This document shows positions 29,061 to 37,279 of a stretch of DNA of 64,000 nucleotides, in pieces. Within the stretch, counting starts at the first letter, position 1, and the number at the start of each line of letters is the position of its first letter. The stretch spans positions 2,170,001-2,234,000 of the forward strand of contig NZ_CP073066.1 in NCBI RefSeq assembly GCF_018314255.1. Direction: 5' to 3'. Under the pieces are notes generated by a model, which worked only from the letters and a program-made list of their open reading frames with translations, made no database searches and was not told the DNA's origin. A program made the translations under genes and the position numbers. The DNA is from Lentilactobacillus buchneri (GTDB taxonomy: Bacteria > Bacillota > Bacilli > Lactobacillales > Lactobacillaceae).

Positions 29061-30307
29061 GTATGAACTCGAAAAGCGAACAGCACTCTTAGCCGGAATC
29101 TGAAGAAGTTTCGGTAACCAAATCCAGTGCGTTTAATGACTTTAATCTTGTTGTTTGAACCTTCTAAGGGCCCGTTGGTGTAATGGTGAGTAAAGGTATT
29201 GCCAATTTCATCATGATGAGTCGCTAGGGTCTGGAGGGTTGCCAACATCTCTTCCGAGCAGCCCTCTAAGTGATGGAATACTTGATTATAGTTGGGCCAA
29301 TCACGGTTTTTGATGGTTTCACGTAACCGATTCATCACGTTGTAAGTTTGCTTGAGCTCGGGATCAATGTCCAATAAAGCATCAACCACATCAGTGGCAG
29401 TCGCTGGATAAGGGAAGTTTGTCCACTTACGGAAAGCTTCGTAGTTGAGGTGATTTTCCGGCGTTAATAATAGTTTCCAATAGCGTTTTAGGGCGTGATA
29501 CTCGCGTGAGGAAGTCGCCAGGGTTTTCATGAGGCGCACCCGCGTCTTATTAAAAGCTCGATTTAAAGCGTTAACCAAGTGGAACGGATCGATGACAACG
29601 ATGGCGTTCGGAAAGATCTGCCCCACCAATTTGGGATAGGTATAGTTCATATCGGTGACGATAATTTTCACATTTTCTCGCGCAGCCTGGTCGTAATGCT
29701 GGAAATACTTTTGAAGCTGATAGATGGTCCTAAAGGGTAACAGGTCGATCAATTCGTGGGTTTCCGCATCCATAAATTCAAAGCTCATCGCGTCGGTGGC
29801 GCTCTTAGTGCTTTTAACTTCGTCCATGAGGAGAACTTTTGGTAAATAGTGCCAGTTGGTTTGAAAGTCCCGTTCAGCGCGCAAGAGCTGCCGACCAACG
29901 AATGAATCCGAAGTGGATAACTCATCGGCAATGTGTTTGAGCGAAACCGGTTCGGTCAGTTTTTCTAAGCATTGTTTGCGGGTCGTATTTGAAATCGTGC
30001 AGTGTTTCGGCACCGCATTCGTCTGCGCCAGGAAATTGGTATGACAAGCCTTACAGTGAAAGTTTCGCCGATTGAGACACAGGATAACGGTGCTGCCCAA
30101 TGTTTTTGCGAATCTAATGGTGGTCTTCCGCCAACCATAGCCAATAATTTGGTGATCATTGATAATCCCACAATTGCGGCATGCCTTGGGGGTGTAGTTT
30201 AGGGACCCCACCAATCGAATCACTCCATCATCACCCACTTGTCCTTCCTCAATTATTAAGTGTTCATCATCTATTCCTAACAACATTTTCGTAGTATCAT
30301 TTGACAT
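29036..30307 (-). CDS. ISL3-family transposase (copy 2)
   Basis: 423 residues, the same protein as the one at 17315: zinc module Cys43/46/85/88, helix-turn-helix, DDE core with VTDMNYTYPKLV and IDPFHLVN, and the C-terminal EGSNNKIKVIKRTG. Intact, with the same leader, promoter (30378-30406, minus strand) and antisense terminator (30352-30377). Two intact copies in 13 kb suggest an active element. Confidence 0.93.
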   Translation of the reverse strand: MSNDTTKMLLGIDDEHLIIEEGQVGDDGVIRLVGSLNYTPKACRNCGIINDHQIIGYGWRKTTIRFAKTLGSTVILCLNRRNFHCKACHTNFLAQTNAVPKHCTISNTTRKQCLEKLTEPVSLKHIADELSTSDSFVGRQLLRAERDFQTNWHYLPKVLLMDEVKSTKSATDAMSFEFMDAETHELIDLLPFRTIYQLQKYFQHYDQAARENVKIIVTDMNYTYPKLVGQIFPNAIVVIDPFHLVNALNRAFNKTRVRLMKTLATSSREYHALKRYWKLLLTPENHLNYEAFRKWTNFPYPATATDVVDALLDIDPELKQTYNVMNRLRETIKNRDWPNYNQVFHHLEGCSEEMLATLQTLATHHDEIGNTFTHHYTNGPLEGSNNKIKVIKRTGFGYRNFFRFRLRVLFAFRVHTKRALITK

Positions 30308-30351
30308 AGGGCATTTCCTTTCTTGACTTAATTCTGTGGTGGGAGCAAGTT

Positions 30352-30377
30352 AACGGACGGGAGATGTCCGCTTTTTT
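30352..30377 (+). terminator. Plus-strand terminator upstream of the transposase (copy 2)
   Basis: Identical to 18631-18656: CGGAC/GTCCG hairpin followed by six T on the plus strand. Confidence 0.7.
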
Positions 30378-30406
30378 ATTCTAATGATAAACAAAAAATC
30401 TGTCAT
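30378..30406 (-). promoter_or_regulatory. Transposase promoter (copy 2)
   Basis: Minus-strand ATGACA and TAGAAT with a 17-base spacer, as in copy 1. Confidence 0.6.
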
Positions 30407-30461
30407 CAGTAATAGATAAAAATCTATTACCAACAACAGATATTGTAGAACCAGGATTTGA

Positions 30462-30483
30462 CTTTTGTTTTAACTGCCTTTTT
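30462..30483. terminator. Right arm of the IS-split bidirectional terminator
   Basis: Perfect 22-bp complement of 28962-28983, ending in five T. With the arms 1.48 kb apart the hairpin no longer forms efficiently, so termination of usp (minus strand) may be affected. Confidence 0.88.
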
Positions 30484-30522
30484 AGCTTGCTTTAATCAAT
30501 TTGATGATCGAAATTGGAAAAA

Positions 30523-31005
30523 TTAAACGTGCTTGCTTGGATTAACTGCCGGCTTATTGTCCAAATCAGTTCTAACGACCAGGACATCGCAAACCGCAGT
30601 TCTGGTAACATATTCGGTAACCGAACCAATTAAGAGTCGTTCGACGGCATTCAAACCAGTTGCACCAATCATGATGAGGTCGATGTTGAGGTTTTGAGGA
30701 ATGTCTCTGGCAATCACGGTCTTTGGTGCACCATATTCAATTGAGTAATCAACATCGTTGAGCCCCGCTTTTTTTGCATCTTCGATGTATTTGTCCAAAG
30801 TTTCCTTTGCAGTATCGGTCACTTGTTCGACCATTGATGTGTCAAAACTTGAAATATTTTGAAATGCACGTGTATCAACAACGTGGACTAAGTGAAGAGA
30901 TGCATTATTACGGATCGCAACTGCTACACCTTTTTTAAAAGCTAATTCAGCCTCGTAGGAACCATCAACTGGGACCAAAATTTGTTTATATTGTTGTTGT
31001 AACAT
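30523..31005 (-). CDS. Universal stress protein, UspA family
   Basis: 160-residue cytoplasmic alpha/beta protein. The ATP-binding motif G-2X-G-9X-G(S/T) is complete in GATGLNAVERLLIGS, preceded by the ILVPVDGS start strand. UspA proteins accumulate in stress; the exact role in lactobacilli is unclear. ATG at 31005 is chosen with GGGTGG five or six bases upstream; the ATG at 31020 lies before that SD. A promoter is at 31039-31066. Its downstream terminator is disrupted by IS copy 2. Confidence 0.9.
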   Translation of the reverse strand: MLQQQYKQILVPVDGSYEAELAFKKGVAVAIRNNASLHLVHVVDTRAFQNISSFDTSMVEQVTDTAKETLDKYIEDAKKAGLNDVDYSIEYGAPKTVIARDIPQNLNIDLIMIGATGLNAVERLLIGSVTEYVTRTAVCDVLVVRTDLDNKPAVNPSKHV

Positions 31006-31038
31006 TATGCCCACCCTCATTTCTATCTGTTTAACTTA

Positions 31039-31066
31039 ATTGTACTTTACTTTCGGCAAAATACAA
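31039..31066 (-). promoter_or_regulatory. Promoter of usp
   Basis: Minus-strand TTGTAT and TACAAT with a 16-base spacer (17 if TTTGTA is used), 34 bases before the start codon. Confidence 0.65.
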
Positions 31067-31079
31067 AGGAATAAATCTA

Positions 31080-31373
31080 TTACCGTTGTTTATGGTTAAT
31101 GACGTTGAGAATTGCGAATTCAACAACCAGACCATGTGCAGTCATCCACAAAAGAACCACTAAAATGAGAATATCATTTTGAATGATTAATGCCAGAACG
31201 CCCAAGGCTGCCAAAATGATGAACATGATGCCGCCGTTTTTGGCAGCTCCTTTCAGGCGGGGATCATCTTGAACTGAAATATTAAACATGGTTTTGTGAA
31301 GGTGGGAAAGTAAGTAGTAGCCAATATATAGGGCAATTAACACGGCAACAGCTACTAAAATATTAATTATCAT
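31080..31373 (-). CDS. Small hypothetical membrane protein
   Basis: 97 residues with three hydrophobic segments (about 3-24, 48-64, 66-85) and a short charged loop (NISVQDDPRLKGAAKNG). I do not recognise the family. ATG with TTGGAGT upstream. It lies 29 bases after rarA on the same strand, so it is probably translated from the rarA transcript; usp downstream has its own promoter. No function is proposed. Confidence 0.65.
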   Translation of the reverse strand: MIINILVAVAVLIALYIGYYLLSHLHKTMFNISVQDDPRLKGAAKNGGIMFIILAALGVLALIIQNDILILVVLLWMTAHGLVVEFAILNVINHKQR

Positions 31374-31389
31374 TATTACACTCCAATAC

Positions 31390-31417
31390 TATTTATGACC
31401 GGCTATTTATGACCGGC
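31390..31417. repeat. 14-bp tandem duplication across the rarA stop codon
   Basis: TATTTATGACCGGC occurs twice in immediate succession (31390-31403 and 31404-31417). The unit includes the end of rarA with its TAG stop; the protein end is unchanged by the duplication. Confidence 0.9.
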
Positions 31418-32680
31418 AGATTTTCTAAGCTTGGCATATTGTTCTTTAAACGCGGCCTCAATTCGACCGTTTTCTTTCGGGTGGTAATACTGAGCATTTT
31501 TGATTTTATCAGGCAGGTATTGTTGTTTAACCCAGTCGTTGGGAAAATCGTGGGGGTATTTGTAGGTCACCCCGCGGCCAAGTTTCTTGGCACCTTGATA
31601 ATGCGCATCTTTGAGGTGCAGTGGGACATCACCATAGTTACCGGATCGAATGTCACTTACGGCACCATCAATTGCGGCCATCGCGGAATTGGACTTGGGA
31701 CTTAAACAAAGCTCAATGATTGCGTTAGCAAGTGGAATTCGTGCTTCGGGAAGCCCCAGTTGACGCGCAGCGTCAACAGCAGCAACCGTTCTTTGACATG
31801 CTCCTGGATTAGCCAGGCCGACATCTTCATAGGCAATTACCAGTAATCGCCGCATGATCGAAACCAAGTCACCGGATTCAATCAATCTGCCGGCATAATG
31901 TAGGGCTGCATCCGTATCCGAGCCGCGAATCGATTTTTGAAAAGCAGAAATGACGTCGTAATGGGCATCACCATTTTTATCGGAATTGAGTGCTTTTCGC
32001 TGAAGGCATTCCTCGACGATTGCCTGGGTGACGGCGATTTTTCCCTGATCATTTTTGGGTGTCGACTTCACTGCAAGTTCCAAGGCATTTAACGATGAGC
32101 GCAAATCACCATTAGTGGCAGTTGCCAAAAAGTTTAACGCTTCTTTGGTAATCGACACCGGATAATTACCCAAACCTTTTTCTTTGTCGTTTAACGCGCG
32201 ATTGAGGGCTTTTTGAATATCAGTTGGGGTGAGGGGATGTACCTCAAAAATTTGGGTTCGCGATCGAATGGCCGGATTGATGTTAATGTATGGGTTCTCA
32301 GTGGTGGCCCCAATTAAAATAATTGAGCCGCTTTCAAGTAATGGCAATAGAAAATCTTGTTTTGTTTTATCGAGTCGATGAATTTCATCGAGCAACAGGA
32401 CGACCGTGCCGCTCATCTTGGCTTCCTCGGCGACAACCTGTAAATCTTTTTTGGTGTCGGTAGCAGCGTTGAGAACTCGAAATGCATATTTGGTCGAGCC
32501 GGCAATGGCGCTGGCAATGCTGGTTTTCCCAGTTCCCGGCGGCCCATATAAAATCATTGACGACAGCATCTTGGCACGCACCATCCGGTCGATTATTTTA
32601 CCTGGGCCGACTAAATCCTGCTGGCCGACAATTTCTTCAAGCTTGGTCGGTCGCATTCGATAGGCAAGGGGTTGTTGCAT
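31403..32680 (-). CDS. rarA: Replication-associated recombination protein A (AAA ATPase)
   Basis: Clamp-loader-like AAA+ ATPase (RarA/MgsA/WRNIP1) acting at stalled replication forks. 425 residues with Walker A GPPGTGKTS, Walker B VLLLDEIHR, sensor GATTENPY and the C-terminal tetramerisation region with YKYPHDFPNDWVKQQYLP. The second ATG (32680) is preferred, as GGAGG is six bases upstream of it and abuts the first ATG at 32686. It follows an extended -10 promoter and the rpsD terminator. Confidence 0.93.
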   Translation of the reverse strand: MQQPLAYRMRPTKLEEIVGQQDLVGPGKIIDRMVRAKMLSSMILYGPPGTGKTSIASAIAGSTKYAFRVLNAATDTKKDLQVVAEEAKMSGTVVLLLDEIHRLDKTKQDFLLPLLESGSIILIGATTENPYININPAIRSRTQIFEVHPLTPTDIQKALNRALNDKEKGLGNYPVSITKEALNFLATATNGDLRSSLNALELAVKSTPKNDQGKIAVTQAIVEECLQRKALNSDKNGDAHYDVISAFQKSIRGSDTDAALHYAGRLIESGDLVSIMRRLLVIAYEDVGLANPGACQRTVAAVDAARQLGLPEARIPLANAIIELCLSPKSNSAMAAIDGAVSDIRSGNYGDVPLHLKDAHYQGAKKLGRGVTYKYPHDFPNDWVKQQYLPDKIKNAQYYHPKENGRIEAAFKEQYAKLRKSAGHK

Positions 32681-32727
32681 ACTCATCCTCCTCTCAAATT
32701 GTGATGGTTAAAAATCAAATCCTATAA

Positions 32728-32733
32728 ATTATA
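32728..32733 (-). promoter_or_regulatory. Extended -10 of the rarA promoter
   Basis: Minus-strand TG-T-TATAAT, 48 bases before the start codon. The region 17 bases upstream is the T-run of the rpsD terminator and offers only a poor -35. Confidence 0.6.
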
Positions 32734-32750
32734 ACATGATCGTGAGGGCA

Positions 32751-32781
32751 CAAAAAAAGCGTTTTGCATAAGCAAAACGCT
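32751..32781 (-). terminator. Terminator after rpsD
   Basis: On the minus strand AGCGTTTTGC and GCAAAACGCT form a perfect 10-bp stem with a 4-base loop, followed by seven T. Confidence 0.93.
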
Positions 32782-32791
32782 CGCTGAATGA

Positions 32792-33403
32792 TTAACCCAA
32801 CTTGTTGTAGTATTCAACAATCAGTGATTCATCAATATCAGCATCAAGTTCTTCACGTTGTGGAAGACGAACCAATGATCCTTCAAGCTTGTCTGCATCG
32901 AAGCTGACGTATTGTGGACGACCCACAACAGCTTCAACAGCATCCTTGATAACTTGGAGGTCTTTAGACTTCTCACGAACAGAGATTACTTGACCAGGTT
33001 GAACTTCATATGATGGAATATCAACACGTTTGCCATCAACAGTGATGTGGCCATGGTTTACTAATTGACGAGCTTGACGACGAGTAGTGGCCAAACCTAA
33101 ACGATAAACCATGTTATCCAAACGCTCTTCAAGTAAGATCATGAAGTTAACACCATGCTTACCTTCACGGATCTTGCCGGCACGAACGAACAAGTTACTG
33201 AATTGACGTTCAGTCAGTCCGTACATGTAACGAAGCTTTTGCTTTTCGTGTAATTGCAAACCATATTCTGAAAGTTTTGAACGACGGCCTTGACCGTGAT
33301 CACCAGGAGCATAAGGACGACGTGAGAGTTCTTTACCAGTACCTGACAAAGAGATACCCAAACGACGTGAAATTCTCCAACTTGGACCTGTATATCTTGA
33401 CAT
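32792..33403 (-). CDS. rpsD: 30S ribosomal protein S4
   Basis: Primary 16S rRNA-binding ribosomal protein of 203 residues. The N-terminal block [16 protein letters not shown] and the S4 RNA-binding domain ([21 protein letters not shown] and [17 protein letters not shown]) are plain. The zinc-binding cysteines seen in some S4 proteins are absent (zinc-independent form). TTGGAGGA precedes the ATG. Monocistronic with its own promoter, structured leader and terminator; S4 represses its own mRNA in Firmicutes. Confidence 0.97.
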   Translation of the reverse strand: MSRYTGPSWRISRRLGISLSGTGKELSRRPYAPGDHGQGRRSKLSEYGLQLHEKQKLRYMYGLTERQFSNLFVRAGKIREGKHGVNFMILLEERLDNMVYRLGLATTRRQARQLVNHGHITVDGKRVDIPSYEVQPGQVISVREKSKDLQVIKDAVEAVVGRPQYVSFDADKLEGSLVRLPQREELDADIDESLIVEYYNKLG

Positions 33404-33573
33404 AAGTAATCCTCCAATATTTTTTTGGAGTAAAATAAGCCGTTGCAGACTTAGTATTCGTGCATGTTGCTTTGCTCTTTCGCTCAAGCAGCCGATTGAG
33501 TTACTTGCAGAACCAATTGAATGGCAACAACATGTTGACGAGCTTACCGTCTACTGCTGCGTTATTTTACACA
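33404..33573 (-). promoter_or_regulatory. Structured rpsD leader, probable S4 autoregulatory RNA
   Basis: The leader of about 170 bases is closed by a long-range stem: GTAAAATAA near its 5' end pairs with TTATTTTAC 30 bases before the start codon (about 33562-33570 with 33430-33438), with inner AGTAGAC/GTCTGC complementarity. Stable enclosed structure just before the SD fits translational or transcriptional autoregulation by S4, as in Bacillus. The exact match to the known S4 leader consensus was not tested. Confidence 0.6.
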
Positions 33574-33579
33574 ACCATC

Positions 33580-33608
33580 ATTTTATAAAGATTTCTACTG
33601 TAAGTCAA
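33580..33608 (-). promoter_or_regulatory. Promoter of rpsD
   Basis: Minus-strand TTGACT and TAAAAT with a 17-base spacer. The -35 box lies within the last codons of the upstream gene. Confidence 0.78.
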
Positions 33609-34059
33609 CATGTTTGACGAAGATGTCGGCAAACTGGTTAAGAACCTGCTCGTCTTCACTCGAAAAACGATCGAGTGATGGCGAATCAATATCTAAGACA
33701 CCAAGGGCTTTGCCGTCTTTAAACAGTGGGACGACCAATTCAGAATTGGAATTGGCATCACAAGCAATGTGGCCGGCAAATTGATGAACGTCGGCGACTC
33801 GTAGTGAATGCTTTTGTTTGAGAGCCGTTCCGCAGACACCATCACCATTTTTGATGTGCATGCAGGCAACATTTCCCTGGAAGGGGCCGAGGATCAGTTC
33901 ATCGTTAGCGGGCACATAACGATAAAAGCCGACCCAGTTGATATCTTCGAGGCTGACTTGGAGCAATGCAGCGGCGTTAGCCATGTTGGAGATCAAATCT
34001 GTTTCATTTTCTAAGAGTGAATCAAGCTGTTGATTCACTAAATTGGTAACGTTTTGCAT
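33595..34059 (-). CDS. Free methionine-(R)-sulfoxide reductase, GAF domain
   Basis: 154-residue single GAF-domain protein of the YebR/YtsP (fRMsr) family, which reduces free methionine-R-sulfoxide using thioredoxin. The three family cysteines are present: Cys66 (GNVACMHI), Cys76 (GDGVCG) and Cys100 (GHIACDA). Start ATG 34059 is preceded by AAGTGAGG; upstream in-frame codons have no SD. It is divergent from ezrA. Family assignment is firm; the reaction follows from conserved cysteines. Confidence 0.88.
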   Translation of the reverse strand: MQNVTNLVNQQLDSLLENETDLISNMANAAALLQVSLEDINWVGFYRYVPANDELILGPFQGNVACMHIKNGDGVCGTALKQKHSLRVADVHQFAGHIACDANSNSELVVPLFKDGKALGVLDIDSPSLDRFSSEDEQVLNQFADIFVKHVDLQ

Positions 34060-34156
34060 AATTGTTTTCCTCACTTCAAAAATAATATGGTGAAAAGGAC
34101 CTACTATGATATAATTCAACTTAGAGCACATTAATTGATTATTCATACATATTAAA

Positions 34157-34184
34157 TTGTTTTGGGCAATTTTACTACCATAAT
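34157..34184 (+). promoter_or_regulatory. Promoter of ezrA
   Basis: TTGTTT and CATAAT, 16 bases apart, 40 bases before the ezrA start. Confidence 0.5.
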
Positions 34185-34223
34185 GTTCAATTATATATCT
34201 TTATTTCTGAAGGATGGGATCGA

Positions 34224-35960
34224 ATGCTTACTTTGTTGATTGGAGTTATCGTGTTGGTTGGGGCGGGTTATCTTGGTTTTGTTTTCTACCAAAGAAGAAC
34301 AATCAAGATGGCAACCGATGTTTACGAGAACAAACGGGATTTAAACAAAATTCCGTTGGATGATGAGTTTGCGCTGGCTAAGAAAATGAACTTAACCGGT
34401 GAATCTCACAAGAAATATGATCAATTATACAATAAGTATCAGCACTACAAGAACCAAATGCTGCCCAATATTGATGAGGGGATTGCGGCAGTCAAAGAAG
34501 ACGGTAAGGGCATTAACTTTTTAAAGACCAAGAGTGACTGGCAGAGTGCTAATCAGGCCATCGCCGACGCCGACGCCACCTTAAAAGAAATTCAGGCCGG
34601 CCTTGCTCAACTATATGATTTAAACAAGCAGCACAAATTAGCGCTGGAAGAACTTGAAAAGAAGTACAAACGCTTGCGAGAGGACATCCTTAACAAGAAC
34701 GAGTCATTTGGCCCGAGTATCGACAGCTTGGAAAAAATGCTCTCGGACATTGAGGGAACTTTCGATGAATTTACGCAACTTACCAAGAGTGGGGATCCCA
34801 ACAGCGCCGAAGAAGTGTTGAGTGACCTCAACAATTCGACTGACAAATTAGAATCCTATATGGGGCGAATTCCCAAACTATATCAACTACTTTCAAAGGA
34901 ATTTGTTGAGCAGGTTGACGAAATCACCAGTGGTTACAAAGAACTCAAAGGAAAACAGTATAATTTCCCCAACGATAAGTTCGATGAAACGCTTAAGGGG
35001 ATTTCAGATCAGATAAAAGTCAACACCAATAAGTTAAAGACTTTGGAAGTTGATTCAGTGGAAAAGGCCACTCAAGATATTGCCGACCGGATCGACAAAT
35101 TGTATGATGCAATCGACAAAGAATTCCAAGCCCGTCCCAAGGTCGAGAAGAATACCAAGATTATCGGCCAATATATCGAACATGTCCGTAAACAGAACAG
35201 CGACTTGCAGCTGCGGCTTGAAACATTAAATAAAAGCTATATTTTGAACCATCAAGAAATTGAGAATAATCATCAATTTGATCAACAAATTGCCACCATT
35301 GAAAAGAAGTACCAGGATGAAGTCAACGCCATGCAAAATGGGACGGCTGTTTATTCAACGATTGACGCCGACCAAACTCACATGATCAAAGAGCTGGGTC
35401 AGATCGAGTCTGAACAAAAGGATTTATTCTCCGCAACAGTTAAGTTGCCAGAGCAAGAGCAGGCAGCCAGAAATGCATTGGCCAAATTTGATTTGGCAAT
35501 GCGCAATACCAAACGGCGAATTGATAATCACAATCTTCCTGGACTATCCAACGATTATCAAGATGCTTTTGCAGCAGTCATTAGGGAAATCAATCACCTG
35601 GACGATGCCATGAATCAGCCGCAGATTGATGTCGATGACATTTCCAAACAGTTAACAATTATTCAATCGGATATGGACACTTTGGATGAAAAGACCAACC
35701 AGTTGATTGATGATGCCGCTTTGGCCGAACAGACAATGCAGTATGCCAATCGGTTTATTGGCAGCAACTCTGAAATTGCGGCGGCCAGCAAAACGGCCCA
35801 GATGTATTTTGACCAAAAATATGATTATGAGCAGAGTTTGAATATCATTTCCAAAGCATTGGAAAAACAATCGTCGGGGATGTTTGCCAAGATCAAAGAT
35901 GATTATTTCAATGCCAAGAAACATTTAAAGACAGAAAAAACCGATGAAGATGAATCATAA
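34224..35960 (+). CDS. ezrA: Septation ring formation regulator EzrA
   Basis: Membrane-anchored cell division protein that binds FtsZ and limits Z-ring assembly. 578 residues: one N-terminal helix (about 2-20), then long coiled-coil spectrin-like repeats, rich in Asp, Lys and Gln. Typical size for the family (about 560-575). AAGGATGGGA lies before the ATG. It precedes the cysteine desulfurase gene, as in many lactobacilli. Confidence 0.92.
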   Translation: MLTLLIGVIVLVGAGYLGFVFYQRRTIKMATDVYENKRDLNKIPLDDEFALAKKMNLTGESHKKYDQLYNKYQHYKNQMLPNIDEGIAAVKEDGKGINFLKTKSDWQSANQAIADADATLKEIQAGLAQLYDLNKQHKLALEELEKKYKRLREDILNKNESFGPSIDSLEKMLSDIEGTFDEFTQLTKSGDPNSAEEVLSDLNNSTDKLESYMGRIPKLYQLLSKEFVEQVDEITSGYKELKGKQYNFPNDKFDETLKGISDQIKVNTNKLKTLEVDSVEKATQDIADRIDKLYDAIDKEFQARPKVEKNTKIIGQYIEHVRKQNSDLQLRLETLNKSYILNHQEIENNHQFDQQIATIEKKYQDEVNAMQNGTAVYSTIDADQTHMIKELGQIESEQKDLFSATVKLPEQEQAARNALAKFDLAMRNTKRRIDNHNLPGLSNDYQDAFAAVIREINHLDDAMNQPQIDVDDISKQLTIIQSDMDTLDEKTNQLIDDAALAEQTMQYANRFIGSNSEIAAASKTAQMYFDQKYDYEQSLNIISKALEKQSSGMFAKIKDDYFNAKKHLKTEKTDEDES

Positions 35961-35972
35961 TATGACGTATGA

Positions 35973-36009
35973 GACGAAGCTGAATGTTCACCAACAGCTT
36001 CGCCTTTTG
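35973..36009 (+). terminator. Terminator after ezrA
   Basis: CGAAGCTG and CAGCTTCG form a perfect 8-bp stem with a 12-base loop, followed by CCTTTTGTTTT. Confidence 0.8.
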
Positions 36010-36040
36010 TTTTCCATCATTGATTGCCCAGCGACAATGC

Positions 36041-36069
36041 TTGTGAGACTCACAGTTTGGGTGTATCAT
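36041..36069 (+). promoter_or_regulatory. Promoter of the cysteine desulfurase-thiI operon
   Basis: TTGTGA and TATCAT with a 17-base spacer, 57 bases before the start codon. Confidence 0.6.
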
Positions 36070-36125
36070 CGTGGGAGTTATATTTGTTGGAGTCGAACCA
36101 ATAAATTTAGAGAAGAAGGTTTCAA

Positions 36126-37271
36126 ATGATTTATTTTGATAATAGTGCCACCACAAAAGTCTTACCAGAAGTTCTTGACACTTATAACAAAGTGAGTGAG
36201 CAGATTTGGGGCAACCCATCGAGCTTACACAACTTTGGTGAACAGGCGTTTAATCTGTTGGAACAGTCCAGAAAACAGATTGCTGATTTGTTAAACGTTC
36301 ACCCAGATGAAATCTACTTTACGAGTGGCGGAACTGAGGGTGACAATTGGGTCATCAAAGGGACTGCAATTGAAAAACGTGAATTTGGGAAGCATCTGAT
36401 TACCACCTCAGTTGAGCATGCAGCAGTGCGCAACTCTTTTGAGCAACTTAAACAGCTCGGATATGATGTGACTTATTTACCGGTTGATGATGAGGGGCGG
36501 ATCTCGATTGCTGATTTGAAAGCGGCAATTCGTCCGGATACAACGCTGGTGTCAATTATGGCGGTCAACAATGAAATTGGGACGATTCAGCCGATCAAAG
36601 AAGCGGGCGAACTGCTGAAGAACTACCCGAAAATTCATTTTCACGTCGATGCTGTTCAGGGCCTCGGCAAGGGAATTCAGGATCAGATTTTCAATGACCG
36701 AACTGACTTTGCAGCATTTTCTGGGCATAAATTCCATGCCCCACGGGGAACCGGCTTTATTTATGGTCGACGTGGCCGTCGAATTGCACCGTTAATGAAC
36801 GGTGGCGGCCAGGAAAAGAATCAACGTTCCGGTACTGAAAATCTGCCGGGAATTGCTGCCATGGCCAAAGCGATCCGATTGGTGCTTGAAAAAGAGCCCA
36901 GTGCAATTGATACTGAGCGCCAGATTAAGCAGTTGATTATGGATCACATCAGTCAGTTTGATAAAGTCACCATTTTTTCTAAGAATGATGATACTTTTGC
37001 CCCGCATATTCTTTGTTTTGCAATCAAGGGGGTTCGCGGAGAAACCATCGTTCATGCTTTTGAAAAGCAGGGGATTTACATTTCAACAACCAGTGCCTGC
37101 TCATCAAAGGATCATACTGAATCCGGCACGTTGAATGCCATGCAGGTTCCCGATGATATTGCCACCAGTGCCGTTCGAATTTCACTTGGAGATCACAACA
37201 CACTTGATGAAGCCAAACAATTCGTAAAAGTATTTGACCAGTTGTATGAAGAATTTGACAAATTAAGTTAG
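36126..37271 (+). CDS. Cysteine desulfurase (NifS/IscS family), thiI partner
   Basis: PLP enzyme that takes sulfur from cysteine as a persulfide. 381 residues; PLP lysine is Lys202 in [10 protein letters not shown], and the reactive cysteine is in the loop [10 protein letters not shown] near residue 325. This corresponds to Bacillus NifZ (YrvO-unlike), which feeds sulfur to ThiI for s4U8 in tRNA; the tight linkage to thiI (8-base gap) supports that. GAAGAAGG precedes the ATG. Confidence 0.93.
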   Translation: MIYFDNSATTKVLPEVLDTYNKVSEQIWGNPSSLHNFGEQAFNLLEQSRKQIADLLNVHPDEIYFTSGGTEGDNWVIKGTAIEKREFGKHLITTSVEHAAVRNSFEQLKQLGYDVTYLPVDDEGRISIADLKAAIRPDTTLVSIMAVNNEIGTIQPIKEAGELLKNYPKIHFHVDAVQGLGKGIQDQIFNDRTDFAAFSGHKFHAPRGTGFIYGRRGRRIAPLMNGGGQEKNQRSGTENLPGIAAMAKAIRLVLEKEPSAIDTERQIKQLIMDHISQFDKVTIFSKNDDTFAPHILCFAIKGVRGETIVHAFEKQGIYISTTSACSSKDHTESGTLNAMQVPDDIATSAVRISLGDHNTLDEAKQFVKVFDQLYEEFDKLS

Positions 37272-37279
37272 GAGTAACT

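Larger units (their letters stand above)
28990..30452 (-). mobile_element. ISL3-family insertion sequence, copy 2
   Basis: Second 1463-bp copy, same orientation as copy 1 and identical by eye. Terminal repeats GGTTCT...AGAACC, flanked by perfect 8-bp target duplications AGGATTTG (28982-28989 and 30453-30460). It sits in the 7-base loop of a perfect 22-bp terminator stem. With copy 1 it brackets about 10.3 kb as a direct repeat; recombination between the copies would remove ddl. Confidence 0.93.

Noticed and set aside
17269..30452. Composite transposon formed by the two IS copies
   Set aside because: Each copy has its own distinct 8-bp target duplication, which shows two separate insertions, and the enclosed genes include core ddl. 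It is not a transposed unit.
35944..36129. 61-codon frame between ezrA and the cysteine desulfurase gene
   Set aside because: It contains the ezrA terminator and the next promoter and resembles no protein.
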